64,000 bases of DNA from Maratus speciosus (Eukaryota; Arthropoda; Arachnida; Araneae; Salticidae): the NCBI GenBank assembly GCA_963932465.1, contig OZ010795.1:477514806-477578805 (forward strand). The letters are read 5' to 3'. How positions within the stretch are numbered: the stretch's first letter is position 1; every line of letters begins with the position of its first letter. The notes under the pieces are model-generated. The model searched no databases, was not told the DNA's origin, and was given only the letters and a program-made list of their open reading frames with translations. Position numbers and translations under genes: made by a program. This document shows, one piece after another, positions 43,561-55,062 of this stretch.

Positions 43561-45258
43561 AACAATGATGCAACTGTCTATATCTGTACGCTGGAATGGT
43601 TGGTCGTCGAGACTGTACTGGATGACGTCTGTATTGTTCGAAAGAGGTATCTGAAAATCAATAATGTGCTCCGGGCGTCGGCGACCCCAGGGATACTGCC
43701 GGTTAACATATGTAAGTTTCCTTCAAAGAAATCCCTAAGTGGTGACCACTTGTTCAGCGAGCAGTGTTTGATCCGGAATCCGAAGGCGATCTAGTTAATT
43801 CTGTTATAGAAGGGGGGGGGGGGATATCAGCATGCATCCGTAGTACAATATTCGGAACACACGTATGCAAGCCAAGAGCCGTCCTGATGGCAGAGGTCTG
43901 TAGTACTTCCAGTTTTTTTAAAAAGAGAATCACAGGCTGTGCTTAGAATTTCTGCTCAGTACTCTATCATGCTGCGAATGGAGGAAGTTGCCAAGATTAA
44001 GAGATGGTATGAGTGAGCTCCATATCTTTTCTGTGAGAGTGCTTTAAGGATGTTGATTCTCTTAAACCATTTCTGTCTCAGATAATCTTCATGCATACGG
44101 AAGCCACTACGTCTCGTTACATAAAGACCAAGAAACTTAATTTCATCCGTCCAATCTATATGACCACTGTTGATAGTGAAATCGAATTCACAATCGCCTT
44201 TTCTTCGGGATAGATTTATGGTAGAGCATTTGTCTGGGCGAATAGATAGTTTCCAGTATGTACATCATTGAGCAATTAACCGAAGGGCCACTTGTATTCT
44301 GTCACGGTGGCATACGGTCATCGATATACTGGTGCAATATATAAAAATGTCATCTGCATATAAAAGATATTTTACCCCCAGACAACCCAGAGCTTCAAAA
44401 AAATCATGCATGAAAATAGTGAAGAGGATTGGGCTCAGAACAGCGTCTTGTAGGACTCCTCTACCTGTGGAAGGAGACATAGAGAACCGGCCTCTCCAGT
44501 AAACCTTGATGCTTCTGCAGGATAAGAATCGATGGAACAAGCGAAGAATCGGGTCAGTAATACCAGTCTGAGCGCACTTCCAAATTAGCCCGTCTACGTA
44601 CACCGAGTCGTATGCCGCTTGAAGGTCCAGGGAAATACCTAGAATGCACTTCTTGGCTCTTTTTGCTTGAGTTATATCTTGAAGTGGGATTGAAAGAGTC
44701 GTATGGCTGTCTCCGAATGGTTGAAACCCGAGATGACGATGATTCAGAATGTTATTTTCAAGAAAATAGGAGCTGATTCGGCTGGCTATAATTCGTTCAA
44801 AGATTTTACAGGGTACAGATGATGTTAGTGCAATGGAACGGTTATGAAGTTACTTCTTTTCTCTGTTTCCCTATAATCAGGATCGGTAAGACAGTACCAG
44901 AGGTCTACCAATTGGGGATGTTTCCAGATCTCCAAGTTTGATTGTAAATACGGAGCAGGAGAGTCAGCGAGTTCTCATTTAATCCTTTGAAAAATTTAAC
45001 ACTACTCCTGTCCTCACCCGGAGACGCAACCTTTGTTCTGTGTATTGTATCTTTAAGCTCCGACAACTGGAGAGGATCATTGAGTGTTGCATTCTCTGCA
45101 TACCCGGAACTCAAAGAGAGAGGCTTATGAGCAGCGTCCTGGCTAAAATGATCTGCAAAAATTTCAGCTTGAAAAACTGCATCAGAAATTAAGGAATCAT
45201 CGTGCAAGATACAGAGGTGGGAATCAGGGGGGAGAGTTTTTAGCTCACAGGCTATCAA
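43561..45258 (-). pseudogene. Reverse transcriptase region of the non-LTR ORF2
   Basis: From high to low coordinates: KTLPPDSHLCILHDDSLISD, VFQAEIFADHFSQ, a 'SPGEDRSSVKFFK' segment (RT block 1), FHRFLSCRSIKVYW, STGRGVLQDAVLSPILFTIF (the G-x-PQG-S-x-LSP block with the central PQG altered to LQD), and LLYADDIFIYC, the YADD active site at about 44360. The order and motifs are those of non-LTR reverse transcriptases, which copy their RNA at a nicked target. The frame is broken in at least four places. The region 43561-44260 (thumb and connection) has no distinct motif. Confidence 0.85.
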
Positions 45259-46807
45259 AGCCTAAGAGCTAATGTGCCCGCCCGTTCTGTATGTATGTAC
45301 GTACGTATGAATGTAAGTATGTATGTATGTATGTAAGTATGTATGTACGTAACGCGATAACTCGTGATAGAAACATCCGATTTGCTTCAAAATTTTTTTC
45401 TAGGTTCACTGTGATAAGGAGCGTCCCTGATTTGTTTTGGGAGTTCATTGGTTAAGGATAAATGGGGAAAAACGGGGTTAGACCAATCCCTTAATTCAGA
45501 TAAATGGGTTTTTCAAGCAGAATCATTCGATTTGCTCCGAATTTGATATACCGGTTTATTATGTTACGGAACTTCCCTGATTAGTTTTGGGGGTTCATTG
45601 GTTAAGGATAAAGGGGGAAAAGGGGGGGGTAGCCCACACCTTTTAATTCAGATAAATGGTTTTTTCATGCAGAATAATTCGATTTGCTCCGAATTTGGTA
45701 TACCGGTTTATTATGTTAAGGAACTTCCCTGATTAGTTTTGGAGGTTCATTGGTTAAGGATAAAGGGAGAAAAGGGGGGGGGGGGGTAGTCCACCCCCTT
45801 AATTCAGATAAATGGGTTTTTCATGCAGAAACATTCGATTTGCCCCGAATTTGGTATACCGATTTATTATGTTAAGGAAATTCCCTGACTAGTTTTGGGA
45901 GTTTATTATGTTAAGGAACTTCCCTGATTAGTTCTGGGGTTCATTGATTAAGGATAAAGGGGGAAAAGGGGGTTAGTCCACACCATTTAATTCAGATAAA
46001 TGGGGTTTTCATGCAGAATAATTCGATTTGCTCCGAATTTGGTATACCGGTTTATTATGTTAAGGAACTTCCCTGATTAGTTTTGGAGGTTCATTGGTTA
46101 AGGATAAAGGGGGAAAAGGGGGGGTAGTCCACCCCCTTAATTCAGATAAATAGGTTTTTCATGCAGAATCATTCGATTTGCCCCGAATTTGGTATACCGG
46201 TTTATTATGTTAAGGAACTTCCCTGGCTAGTTTTGGGAGTTCATTGGTTAAGGATAAAGGGGGGAAAACGGGGTTAGCCCACCCCCCTTAATTCAGATAA
46301 ATGGGTTTTCCATGCAGAATAATTCGATTTGCTCCGTATTTAGTATAAAGTTTTATTATGTTAAGGAACATCCCTGATTAGTTTTTGGGGTTCATTGGTT
46401 TAGGATAAAAGGGGAAAAGGGGGGTTAGTCCACCCCCTTAATTCAGATAAATGGGTTTTTCATGCAGAATCATTCGATTTGCTCCGAATTTAGTATACTG
46501 GTCTATTATGTTAAGGAACTTCCCTGATTAGATTTGAGGGTTCATTGGCTAAGAATAAAGGCGGAAAAGGGGGGTTCGTCCAACCCTTAATTTAGATAAA
46601 TGGTTTTTTTGCAGGATTATTCGATTTGCTCCAAATTTGGTATACCGGTTTATTATGATAAGGAGCTTCCCCGATTAGATTTGGACGTTCACTGGTTAAG
46701 TATAAAGGGGGAAACGGGGGCTAATTCCCCTTCACTTATTTTTTTGAGGAACATTATTCTTTAAAATAAGAGTATGATATACAATTAGTGTGAATAGCCT
46801 GTGAGCT
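45241..46807. mobile_element. Family F2 element, copy 1 (about 9 monomers)
   Basis: Left end: AGCTCACAGGCTAT (45242-45255), part of a nested hairpin in which TTAGCTC pairs with GAGCTAA and AGGCT with AGCCT. Right end: ATAGCCTGTGAGCT (46794-46807), its exact complement. Behind the left hairpin come (GTAT/GTAC)n, then 'cgcgataactcgtgatagaaacatccgattt', then about nine ~150-bp monomers (landmarks 'gaatcattcgatttgctccg', 'ggtataccggtttattatgttaaggaa', 'ccctgattagttttggg', 'ttcattggttaaggataaag'). The last monomer is a distinct variant (aagtataaagggggaaacgggggctaat) found at the end of all three copies. No coding capacity. Confidence 0.85.
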
Positions 46808-46960
46808 CAATGCCATCAGTTTAGCTGGGCACTTTTCTTTTTTATTAATTTTTCTGAAGGTTTTGTGGAGGATATGCAGATCACTGGCGTTTTGGCATAC
46901 AGCATCCCAGAACTGAATCTTTGACATTCTAATTACATGCCGGAGTTTAGCAGCCACTTT
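46808..46960 (-). repeat. Duplicated ORF2 fragment between F2 copies 1 and 2
   Basis: The minus strand encodes MAAKLRHVIRMSKIQFWDAV and HKTFRKINKKEKCPAKLMAL, the linker between endonuclease and reverse transcriptase of the host non-LTR element. It occurs again at 47857-48008. Its junctions with F2 are identical in both places. Confidence 0.8.
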
Positions 46961-46961
46961 T

Positions 46962-47856
46962 TAGCTCACCGGCTATCAAAGCCTGAGAGCTAATGTGCCC
47001 GCCCGTTCTGTATGTATGTACGTACGTACGTATGTATGTATGTACGTAAAGCGATAACTCTTGATAGAAACATCCGATTCGCTTCAAAATTTTTTTCTCG
47101 GTTCATTGTGATAAGGCGCTTCCCTGATTAGTTTTGGAAGTTCATTGGTTAAGGATAAAGGGAGAAAAACGGGGTTAGTCCAACCCCTTAATTCAGATTA
47201 ATGGGTTTTTCATGCAGAATCATTCGATTGGCTCCGAATTTGATATACCGGTTTATTTTGTTAAGGAACTTCCCTGATTAGTTTTGGGGGTTCATTGGTT
47301 AAGGATAAAGGGGGAAAAGTGGGGTTAGTCCACCCCCTTAATTCAGATAAATGGGTTTTTCATGCAGAATCATTCGATTTGCTCCGAATTTGGTATACCG
47401 GTTTATTATGTTAAGGAACTTCCCTGATTAGTTTTGGGGGTTCATTGGTTAAGGATAAAGGGGGGAAATAGAAAGGTTATCCCGCCCCCCTTAAATTATA
47501 TAAACGGTTTTTTCATGCAGAATTACTCGCTTTGCTTCAAATTTGGTATACCGGTTTATTATGTTAAGGAGCTTCCCTGATTCGTTTTGGGGATTCATTG
47601 GTTAAGGATAAAGGGGGGGGGGGCTAGTCCACCCCCTTATTTTAGATACATGGTTTTTTTGCAGGATTATTCGATTTGCTCCAAATTTGGTATACCGGTT
47701 TATTATGATAAGGAGCTTCCCTGATTTGATTTGGAGTTTCACTGGTTAAGTATAAAGGGGGAAACGGGGGCTAATTCCCCTTCACTTATTTTTTTGAGGG
47801 CATTATTCTTTAAAATAAGAGTATGATATACAATTAGTGTGAATAGCCTGTGAGCT
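46962..47856. mobile_element. Family F2 element, copy 2 (about 5 monomers)
   Basis: Same ends and order as copy 1 (left AGCTCACCGGCTAT with one change; right ATAGCCTGTGAGCT at 47843-47856), but only about five monomers. The shared variant terminal monomer and first 'gataactcttgatagaaac' unit show that shortening was internal. Confidence 0.85.
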
Positions 47857-48008
47857 CAATGCCTTCAGTTTAGTTGGGCACTTTTATTTTTTATTAATTT
47901 TTCTGAAGGTTTTGTGGAGGATATGCAGATCACTGGCGTTTTGGCATACAGCATCCCAGAACTGATGCTTTGACATTCTAATTACATGTCGGAGTTTAGC
48001 GGCCACTT
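47857..48008 (-). repeat. Duplicated ORF2 fragment between F2 copies 2 and 3
   Basis: Second copy of the endonuclease-RT linker piece (compare 46808-46960), with a few substitutions and a 1-bp loss (gaactgatgctttgac) that breaks the frame. Confidence 0.8.
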
Positions 48009-48010
48009 TT

Positions 48011-51000
48011 TAGCTCACAGGCTATCAAAGCCTGGGAGCTAATGTGCCCGCCCGCTCTGTATGTATGTACGTACGTACGTATGTATGTATGTATGTATGT
48101 ACGTAACGCGATAACCCTTGATAGAAACATCAGATTTGCTTCAAAATCTTTTTCTACATTCATTGTGATAGGGCGCTTCCCTGATTAGTTTTGGAAGGTC
48201 ATTGGTTAAGGATAAAGGGAGAAAAACGGGGTTAGTCCAACCCCTTAATTCAGATTAATGGGTTTTTCATGCAAAATCATTCGATTGGCTCCGAATATGA
48301 TATACTGGTTTATTATGTTAAGGAAGTTCCCTGATTAGTTTTGGGGGTTCATTGGTTAAGGATAAAGGGGGAAAAGTGGGGTTAGTCCACCCCCTTAATT
48401 CAGATAAATGGATTTTTCATGCAGAATCATTCGATTTGCTCCGTATTTGGTATACCGGTTTATTATGTTAAGGAACTTACCCGGTTTAGTTTTGGGGGTT
48501 CATTGGTTAAGGATAAAGAGGGAAAAGGGGGGTTAGTCCACCCCTTTTAATTCAGATAAATGGGTTTTTCATGCAGAATGATTCAATTTCCTCCGATTTT
48601 GGTATGCCGGTTTATTATGTTAAGGAACTTCCCTGATTAGTTTTTGGGGGTTCACTGGTTAAGGATAAAGGGGGAAAAGGGAGGTTAGCCCGCCCCTCTT
48701 AATTTAGATAAATGCGTTTTTCATGCAGAATGATTCGATTTGTTCCGAAGTTGGTATACAGATTTATTATGTTAAGGAACTTCCCTGATTAGTTTTGGGA
48801 GTTCATTGGTTAAGGATAAAGGGGGAAAAACGGGGTTAGTAAACCCCCCTTAATTCAGATAAATGGGTTTTTCATGCAGAATCATTCGATTTGCTCCGAA
48901 TGTCGTATACCGGTTTGTTACGTTAAGGAACTTCCCTGATTAGTTTTTGGGTGTTCATTGGTTAAGGATAAAGGGGGGAAAGGGGGGTTAGTCCACCCCC
49001 TTGTTTCAGATAAATGGGTTTTTCATGCAGAATCATTCGATTTGCTACGAATTTGGTATACCGGTTTATTATGTTAAGGAACTTCCCTCATTAATTTTGG
49101 GGGTTCATTGGTTAAGGATAAAGGGAGAAAAGGGGGGTTAGTCCACCCCTTTTAATTCAGATAAATGGGTTTTCATGAAGAATCATTCGATTTGCTCCGA
49201 ATTTGGTATACTGGTTTATTATGTTAAGGAACTTCCCTGATTAGTTTTTAGAGTGCATTGGTTAAGGATAAAGGGGGAAAAACGGGGTTAGTCCACCCCC
49301 CTTAATTCAGATAAATGGGTTTTTCATGCAGAATCATTCGATTTGCTCCGATCTTGGTATACCGATTTATTATGTTAAGGAACTTCCCTGATTAGTTTTG
49401 GGAGTTCATTGGTTAAGGATAAAGGGGGTAAAACGGGGTTAGTCCACCCCCCTTAATTCAGATAAATGGGTTTTTCATGCAGAATCATTCGATTTCCTCC
49501 GAATTTGGTATACCGGTTTATTATGTTAAGGAACTTCCCTGAATAGTTTTGGGGGTTCACTGGTTAAGGATAAAGGGAGAAAAGGATGGTTAGTTCACCC
49601 CTTTTAATTCAGATAAATGGGTTTTTCATGCAGAAAGATTCGATTTGTTCCGAATTTGGTATACCGGTTTATTATGTTAAGGAACTTCCCTGATTAGTTT
49701 TGGGGATTCACTGGTTAAGGATAAAGGGGGAAGGGGGGCTAGTCTACCACCCTTAATTTATTTAAATAGGTTTTTCATGCAGAATTATTCGCTTTGCTCA
49801 AAATTTGGTATACCGGTTTATTATGTTAAGGAGCTTCCCTGATTCGTTTTGGGGATTCATTGATTAAGGATAAAGGGGGAAAAGGGGGGTTAGTCCACCC
49901 CCTTGATTCAGATAAATGGGTTTTTCATGCAGAATCATTCGATTTGCTCCAAATTTGGTATACCGGTTTATTATGTTAAGGAACTTCCCTCATTAATTTT
50001 GGGGGTTCATTGGTTAAGGATAAAGGGAGAAAAGGAGGGTTAGTCCACCCCTTTTAATTCAGATAAATGTGTTTTTCATGAAGAATCATTCGATTTGCTC
50101 CTAATTTGGTATACCGGTTTATTATGTTAAGGAACTTCCCTGATTAGTTTTGGGGGTTCACTGCTTAAGGATAAAGGGGGAAAAGGGAGGTTAGACCACC
50201 CCTCTTAATTTTGATAAATGCGTTTTTCATGCAGAATGATTCGATTTGCTTCGAAGTTGGTATACCGGTTTATTATGTTAAGGAACGTCCCTGATTTGTT
50301 TTGGGAATTCATTGGTTAAGGATAAAGGGGGAAAAACGGGGTTAGTCCACCCCTTAATTCAGATAAATGGGTTTTTCATGCAGAATCATTCGATTTGCTC
50401 CGAATTTGGTATACCGGTTTATTATGTTAAGGAACTTCCCTGATTAGTTTTGTGGGTTCACTGGTTAAGGATAAAGGGGGAAGAGGACGCTTAGTCCACC
50501 CCTTTTAATTCAGATAAATGGGTTTTTCATGCAGAATGATTCGATTTGCTCCGAATTTGGTATACCGGTTTATTATGTTAAGGAACTTCCCTGATTAGTT
50601 TTGGGGATTCACTGGTTAAGGATAAAGGGGAAGGGGGGCTAGTCTACCCCCTTATTTTATTTAAACGGGTTTTTCATGCAGAATTATTTGCTTTGCTCCA
50701 AATTTGGTATACCGGTTTATTATATTAAGGAGCTTCCCTGATTCGTTTTGGGGATTCATTTATTAAGGATAAAGGGGGGCTAGTCACCCCCTTAATTTAG
50801 ATAAATGGCTTTTTTGCAGGATTATTCGATTTGCTCCAAATTTGGTATAGTGGTTTATTATGATAAGGAGCTTCTCTGATTAGATTTGGAGGTTCACTGG
50901 TTAAGTATAAAGGGGGAAACGGGGGCTAATTCCTCTTCACTTATTTTTTTGAGGGCATCATTCTTTAAAATAAGAGTATAATATACAGTTAGTGTGAATA

Positions 51001-51011
51001 GCCTGTGAGCT
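48011..51011. mobile_element. Family F2 element, copy 3 (about 19 monomers)
   Basis: Same left hairpin (AGCTCACAGGCTAT from 48012) and right inverted repeat (50998-51011). The tetranucleotide tract is at 48058-48104. About nineteen ~150-bp monomers follow, with several local higher-similarity groups (for example near 49080 and 49980, which share 'cctcattaattttggggg'), indicating recent internal duplication of multi-monomer blocks. Total 3001 bp. Confidence 0.85.
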
Positions 51012-52045
51012 TAATGCCATCAGTTTAGCTGGGCACTTTTCTTTTTTATTTATATTTCATCCAGTAGTCCATCGACACGGACTGCCGAGCTTTTTTCAAT
51101 AGAAAATTTCTTTGCTTGCGAAGATTGGTGCACCTGGCAGACCACCATGCCGGGAAGCTTTTGGAGGGAGAGCTGCCTTAATGCTTGTGATTATTTATGA
51201 TTTGGAGTACCAAATCAAAAAAGCCATTGTAGTCTGAACATGGGTGTTCAGAAATAGTGTTGAATTCTTAGAAGATACGATGCCATCTGAAGAAGGTGGG
51301 ATTAGATTGGTCAAAAACACTGACATCTAGAGTAATGGGGATAGGATAGTGGTCACTATCAAAGAGCTCATCTTCGACTTTCAGGGAAGAGATTGCGTAT
51401 AGATCAGCAGAGCAAAGCGAGAGGTCAAAGAGGGAACATGTACTGCCGAGAGACACATGGGTTGGATATGTGGTGTTGAGTAAACAAAAGGAGCTGTTAG
51501 CCAACCAGTCTACAAAATCTTCGCTAACGCGAGTAGCAGAAGAGGATTCCTAAAGCGGATGATGCATGTTATAATCACCCAAAAGTAGTGAGGAGCCTGA
51601 GAGGTACTGACATACCTTATCCATGACATCCATGATATCCATGACAGTAATTTCTGAACTAGAGTAAATATTTACAATATTAATGGAAAGAACACCATAA
51701 GAAATTTTTGCACCCATAATTTCCGATCCCGAATTAATATTGTGGAAGTCAATCCATGATGAAGAGATTAAAGAGTCGACTACAATAACAAGACCACCAC
51801 TAGGGCAGCCAGATCTATCCTGTCGATAAACATTTTCCCCAGGGATGTGAAACGTTTTGTCAGCGGACAAGAAAATCTCTTAAAACACGAGAATGTTCGC
51901 TGTGGAAAAAGGGGGGGGGGTGGTCAAGCCAGGCCAGTTGGTTTGCAATTCTTTCGCAATTCCACTGGATGGTATTTAAACCCATAAAAACAGCAAAGTT
52001 AGTAACAAGAAAAATGAACACAAAAACGAGACAAATTTTAAACAA
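51012..52045 (-). pseudogene. Apurinic endonuclease domain of the non-LTR ORF2
   Basis: The start region (about 52000) reads LNTIQWNCERIANQL, matching the usual N-terminal 'I-x-QWN-x-x' strand. Further motifs are HIPGENVYRQDRSGCPSGGL, VDSLISSSW, INIVNIYSS, SSLLLGDYNMHHPLW at about 51555 (catalytic GD-x-N-x-H), and DELFDSDHYPI at about 51355 (catalytic SDH). Then come a spacer and FPAWWSARCTNLRKQR (about 51155), the tail of the domain. Stops occur at several places, including a frameshift around a G-run at 51911-51920. The enzyme nicks target DNA for target-primed reverse transcription. Confidence 0.85.
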
Positions 52046-52124
52046 CTAAACAGACCCAGGTGAAACTGTCACTGGGGGCCACCAAAACCAAAAGAATAAA
52101 AATATAGTTTATATCAGAAAACAC

Positions 52125-53279
52125 TTACTTAACTTGATTACCCGCACCATTATGGTGACGTTTGCGCCTCTCAGGTGACTGATCGCTAAGCTTAGCAAGG
52201 CAGTTCTTAATAGTGGTGCTTAAAGTACCTATAGATTCACTGATTTTTTCTGAATATTGGGTGATATAATGAAGGATCACTTTGAGAACGGCGTTAGTAC
52301 GAGTTTCGATTAGATTTTTAAATTGTTCTAAGTCAGAGACCTGTTTACTCATCACTTTCGCAAAAGATTGAGCTTCCGCTCTTTTCGAGAATTGCCTGCG
52401 AGCTTCTACGAAGGACAAAAAATTGTGGCATTTAAATTTTAACAGCTCTATTTGTTGAAGACGAGACGGACACTGATTATAGACTGATCGGTGCTCCCCT
52501 TTACAATCGTTGCATTTGACGGGATTAGTGCAAGGCCCTGCATGGTGGCAGCTACAAGTAACACATAGTTGATCAGAATTACATTTAGAGGTAGCATGAT
52601 TGAATTTATAACATTTTCCACATTTGCGAGGATGGTCTATAAAATGTCGCACTTGTTGAATGGAGAACCAAATCTTTACGTCTTTGGAAAGAGATGTGCC
52701 TTAAATAGTAATTAGAACTGGAGACACTTCGTTAGTGTTTCCTTGTCGGTGGAATCGTCGCAATTCCAAAATATTCAGATTATTTTCAGCTGAGATTTCT
52801 TGACCTATTTTAGTCAAAGGGATATTTACCGGAATATTGAATTGCAAGAACTTTTTTGTAATATTATCCCAAATAACTCTGGTGGTCACGGTAACTCCCA
52901 GAAAAGAGGATATTTTGAGATATCAGTGGCACACTTTAAATCATAAGTGCTGATTATAACCGCACCTGTACGGGTATATTGGATATTTGCAATATGTTTA
53001 AAATGCTCAGTTACTTCTTTAAGAGCAGCTTGTACTGCACGAGGGTCTTTCCTAGGAATACTTGAAGTTTCAGAACACGTGACAAAAATGTTAAAATTTC
53101 TTCCCCCCATTTTGTGCAGCCAATTGTAATAGGCCATCCATCGATATGGTATAACGAGCTAAATTCGGGTTTATTTCAGTAAACTGAGCACTAGTTTCCT
53201 CTATTTCTGCCATATCAATATTGGACAGAGAAATTTCTGCGATATCGTCCGGAAAAACTTTAACTACTGTACTCGCCAT
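52125..53279 (-). pseudogene. ORF1 (Gag-like, zinc knuckle) of the non-LTR retrotransposon
   Basis: The start at 53279 (MASTVVKVFPDDIAEISLSN) is followed by an N-terminal domain with RYTISMDGLLQLAAQNGGKK and FNIFVTCSETSSIPRKDPRA, which looks like the RRM-like part of I/Jockey-type ORF1 proteins. Then come WDNITKKFLQFNIPVNIPL and LELRRFHRQG, and three Cys/His knuckles: CGKCYKFNHATSKC (C-x2-C-x4-H-x4-C), CVTCSCHHAGPC and CNDCKGEHRSVYNQC. A Gln/Lys-rich tail ends at 52125. Three or four frame breaks separate the pieces. ORF1 proteins coat the element RNA. Confidence 0.8.
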
Positions 53280-53511
53280 AATGGCGTACCAGAATAGAAA
53301 ACTACACTAGACAAACCAAAAATAATATCTAAAACACTTGGGAAAGAACTCAGAACTACTAGCTATGAAACAGTTCAAAACTCTTACTTCAAGTGGAAAA
53401 CAAAATTAGAAAAAATAAGCCACCAAAAACACCGATAAACCCGGAAACCACACAAGCCTGCCGCACAGTCAGTTAACACCTCCCACGTGTTAATTAATCA
53501 TACCATTCTCC
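53280..53511 (-). promoter_or_regulatory. 5' untranslated region of the non-LTR element
   Basis: About 230 bp between ORF1 start and the target duplication, free of satellite sequence. In this group of elements the internal pol II promoter lies here; no specific motif could be confirmed. Confidence 0.4.
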
Positions 53512-54020
53512 AAATGGTGCTATATTTAGGATTAAAGGACAAAGAACGCTTGCTATTTTTTAGGGACAGAGTACCTTTTACTCCTTTGCAAAAAAAGCAT
53601 TATTAAAAAAAAAAAAAATTAGAAGTTTGTTAACGAAATAACAAAAGCTTATTTCTAAATTAGAAAAGTTACATATACTAATTCTTTCAAAGCTTTGCAA
53701 TTTGTTTTCGATTTCTAAAAGGGTGCCTCTCACACAAATTAATAAAAGAATTACTTTCTTTTACCAATTTCAGTTTTTGATTATTGCTTTCAATGACAAT
53801 AATCATTTCAATTGCATTATATTTAGGATTAAAGCACAGGTAATGTCAATTAATTTTTACTGACAGAACAACTTTTATTATCGTTTGTAAAAAAAGCATT
53901 ATTAAAAAATGATAATTTTGTTATTGAAATAACGAGAAAGCTTACTTCCAAATGCGAAGAAGTATACATACTAATATGCCTTTTCAAAGCCTTGCAATTT
54001 GTGTTTCATTTTTATAATAG
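53512..54020. repeat. Satellite array, block 4
   Basis: Two monomers of the same family (gtgctatatttaggattaaaggacaaag; aatgacaataatcatttc). Confidence 0.8.
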
Positions 54021-54600
54021 TCCAAGAGCTGTTAAACATTTTAGGGAAGGTATTTGAGGCACCCTGAAAATTTCTGCAACACTTCTTTTGTAATGGCTGA
54101 ATACAAAATCGAATGTCTGGCTGAAGGATCGTGGCCCAAAAAACTGTGCCAGACACGTGTCAAGTGCAATTTTTTGACTACCCCCCCAAAAAAGGTATTT
54201 GAGGCACGCTGAGATTGAGACAGAATAATATTTATACTTAGAAAAAATATTTTGAAAACGACAGACACTTTAGTCGGCCCAAAAACTGTGCCAGACACGT
54301 GTCAAGTGCCATTTTTTGACTACCCAAAAAAGGTATTTGAGGCACGCTGAGATTGAGGCAGAATAATATTTATGCTTAGAAAAAAATATTTTGAAAATGA
54401 CAGACACATTAGTCGGCACAAAAACTGTGCCAGACACGTGTCAAGTGCCAAATGGCACTTGACACGTGTTTGGCACAGTTTTTGGGTCACGATCCTTCAG
54501 CCAGACATTCAACTTTGTATTTAGGCATTACAAAAGAAGTGTTGCACAAATTTTCAGGGTGCCTCAAATACCTACTCAAAAATGTTCAACAGCTCTTCTA
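54021..54600. mobile_element. Foldback element with internal direct repeats
   Basis: Arms of about 145 bp are inverted repeats: aagagctgtt(a/g)aacatttt and gaggcaccctgaaaattt at the left match their complements at the right end (54540-54598). Between them the unit 'actgtgccagacacgtgtcaagtgcc ... gaggcacgctgagattgag ... cagacac-ttagtcggc' is repeated about 2.5 times with a ~125-bp period. The element splits a satellite monomer. A further perfect inverted repeat, gacacgtgtcaagtgcca / tggcacttgacacgtgt, lies at the centre. No coding capacity. Confidence 0.8.
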
Positions 54601-54950
54601 CTATAAGGTTGCCTCTCACACGAATTAAAAAATATATATATATGTTTTTTTTATCAACAATTGCAAGTTTTAGCTATTGTTTTCAATGACTGGGAAAATG
54701 GTGCTTTATTTGTATTAAAACACAAGTAACGCCGATATCTGTTTGGTGACTGAGTAGCTTTTACTTTCGTTTAAAAAAAAAAAAAAATATTACCAAAAAC
54801 TTTGTTATTGAAATAATAAAAGCTAATTTCTAAATGAAAAGAGGTGTACAGGCTAATGCTTTTTAAATATTTGTAATCTGCCTTCGGTTTGTAGAAGAGC
54901 GTCTATCACATGAGTTATAAAAAAAACGGACAAGTGCAAGTATTACTCGC
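54601..54950. repeat. Satellite array, block 5
   Basis: Continuation of the monomer split by the foldback element (gcctctcacacgaattaaaaa; aatgactgggaaaatggtgctttattt). It stops near 54950. Confidence 0.8.
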
Positions 54951-55062
54951 GCTCAGAGGATTCCGTACAATAAATATATGAATTATTAATTGTATTATGA
55001 AAAAACTCTTTGCAAAAACTATAATAAGACTTTGTAAAAAATATACAACGAAGGTTTGAGTA

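Larger units (their letters stand above)
42595..53511 (-). mobile_element. Non-LTR retrotransposon with RNase H (I/LOA-like), interrupted by a nested F2 array
   Basis: The minus strand carries ORF1 with zinc knuckles (53279-52125), an apurinic endonuclease (52000-51050), then, after a 5.8-kb nested insertion, reverse transcriptase (45240-44200), RNase H (about 43560-43130) and a C-terminal Cys-rich segment (about 42940). This is the order of the I/LOA group of non-LTR elements with RNase H. The flanks are near-identical pieces of satellite monomer, aaaatgatgctacttag (42578-42594) and aaatggtgctatatttag (53512-53529), consistent with a ~17-bp target duplication. Without the insert it is about 5.1 kb. 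No poly(A) or TAA tail is visible. Stops and frameshifts are frequent. Confidence 0.85.

Noticed and set aside
45300..50930. Regular ~150-bp repeats as a possible CRISPR array
   Set aside because: Repeats are contiguous ~150-bp monomers without unique spacers, in a eukaryotic transposon context; they are a minisatellite.
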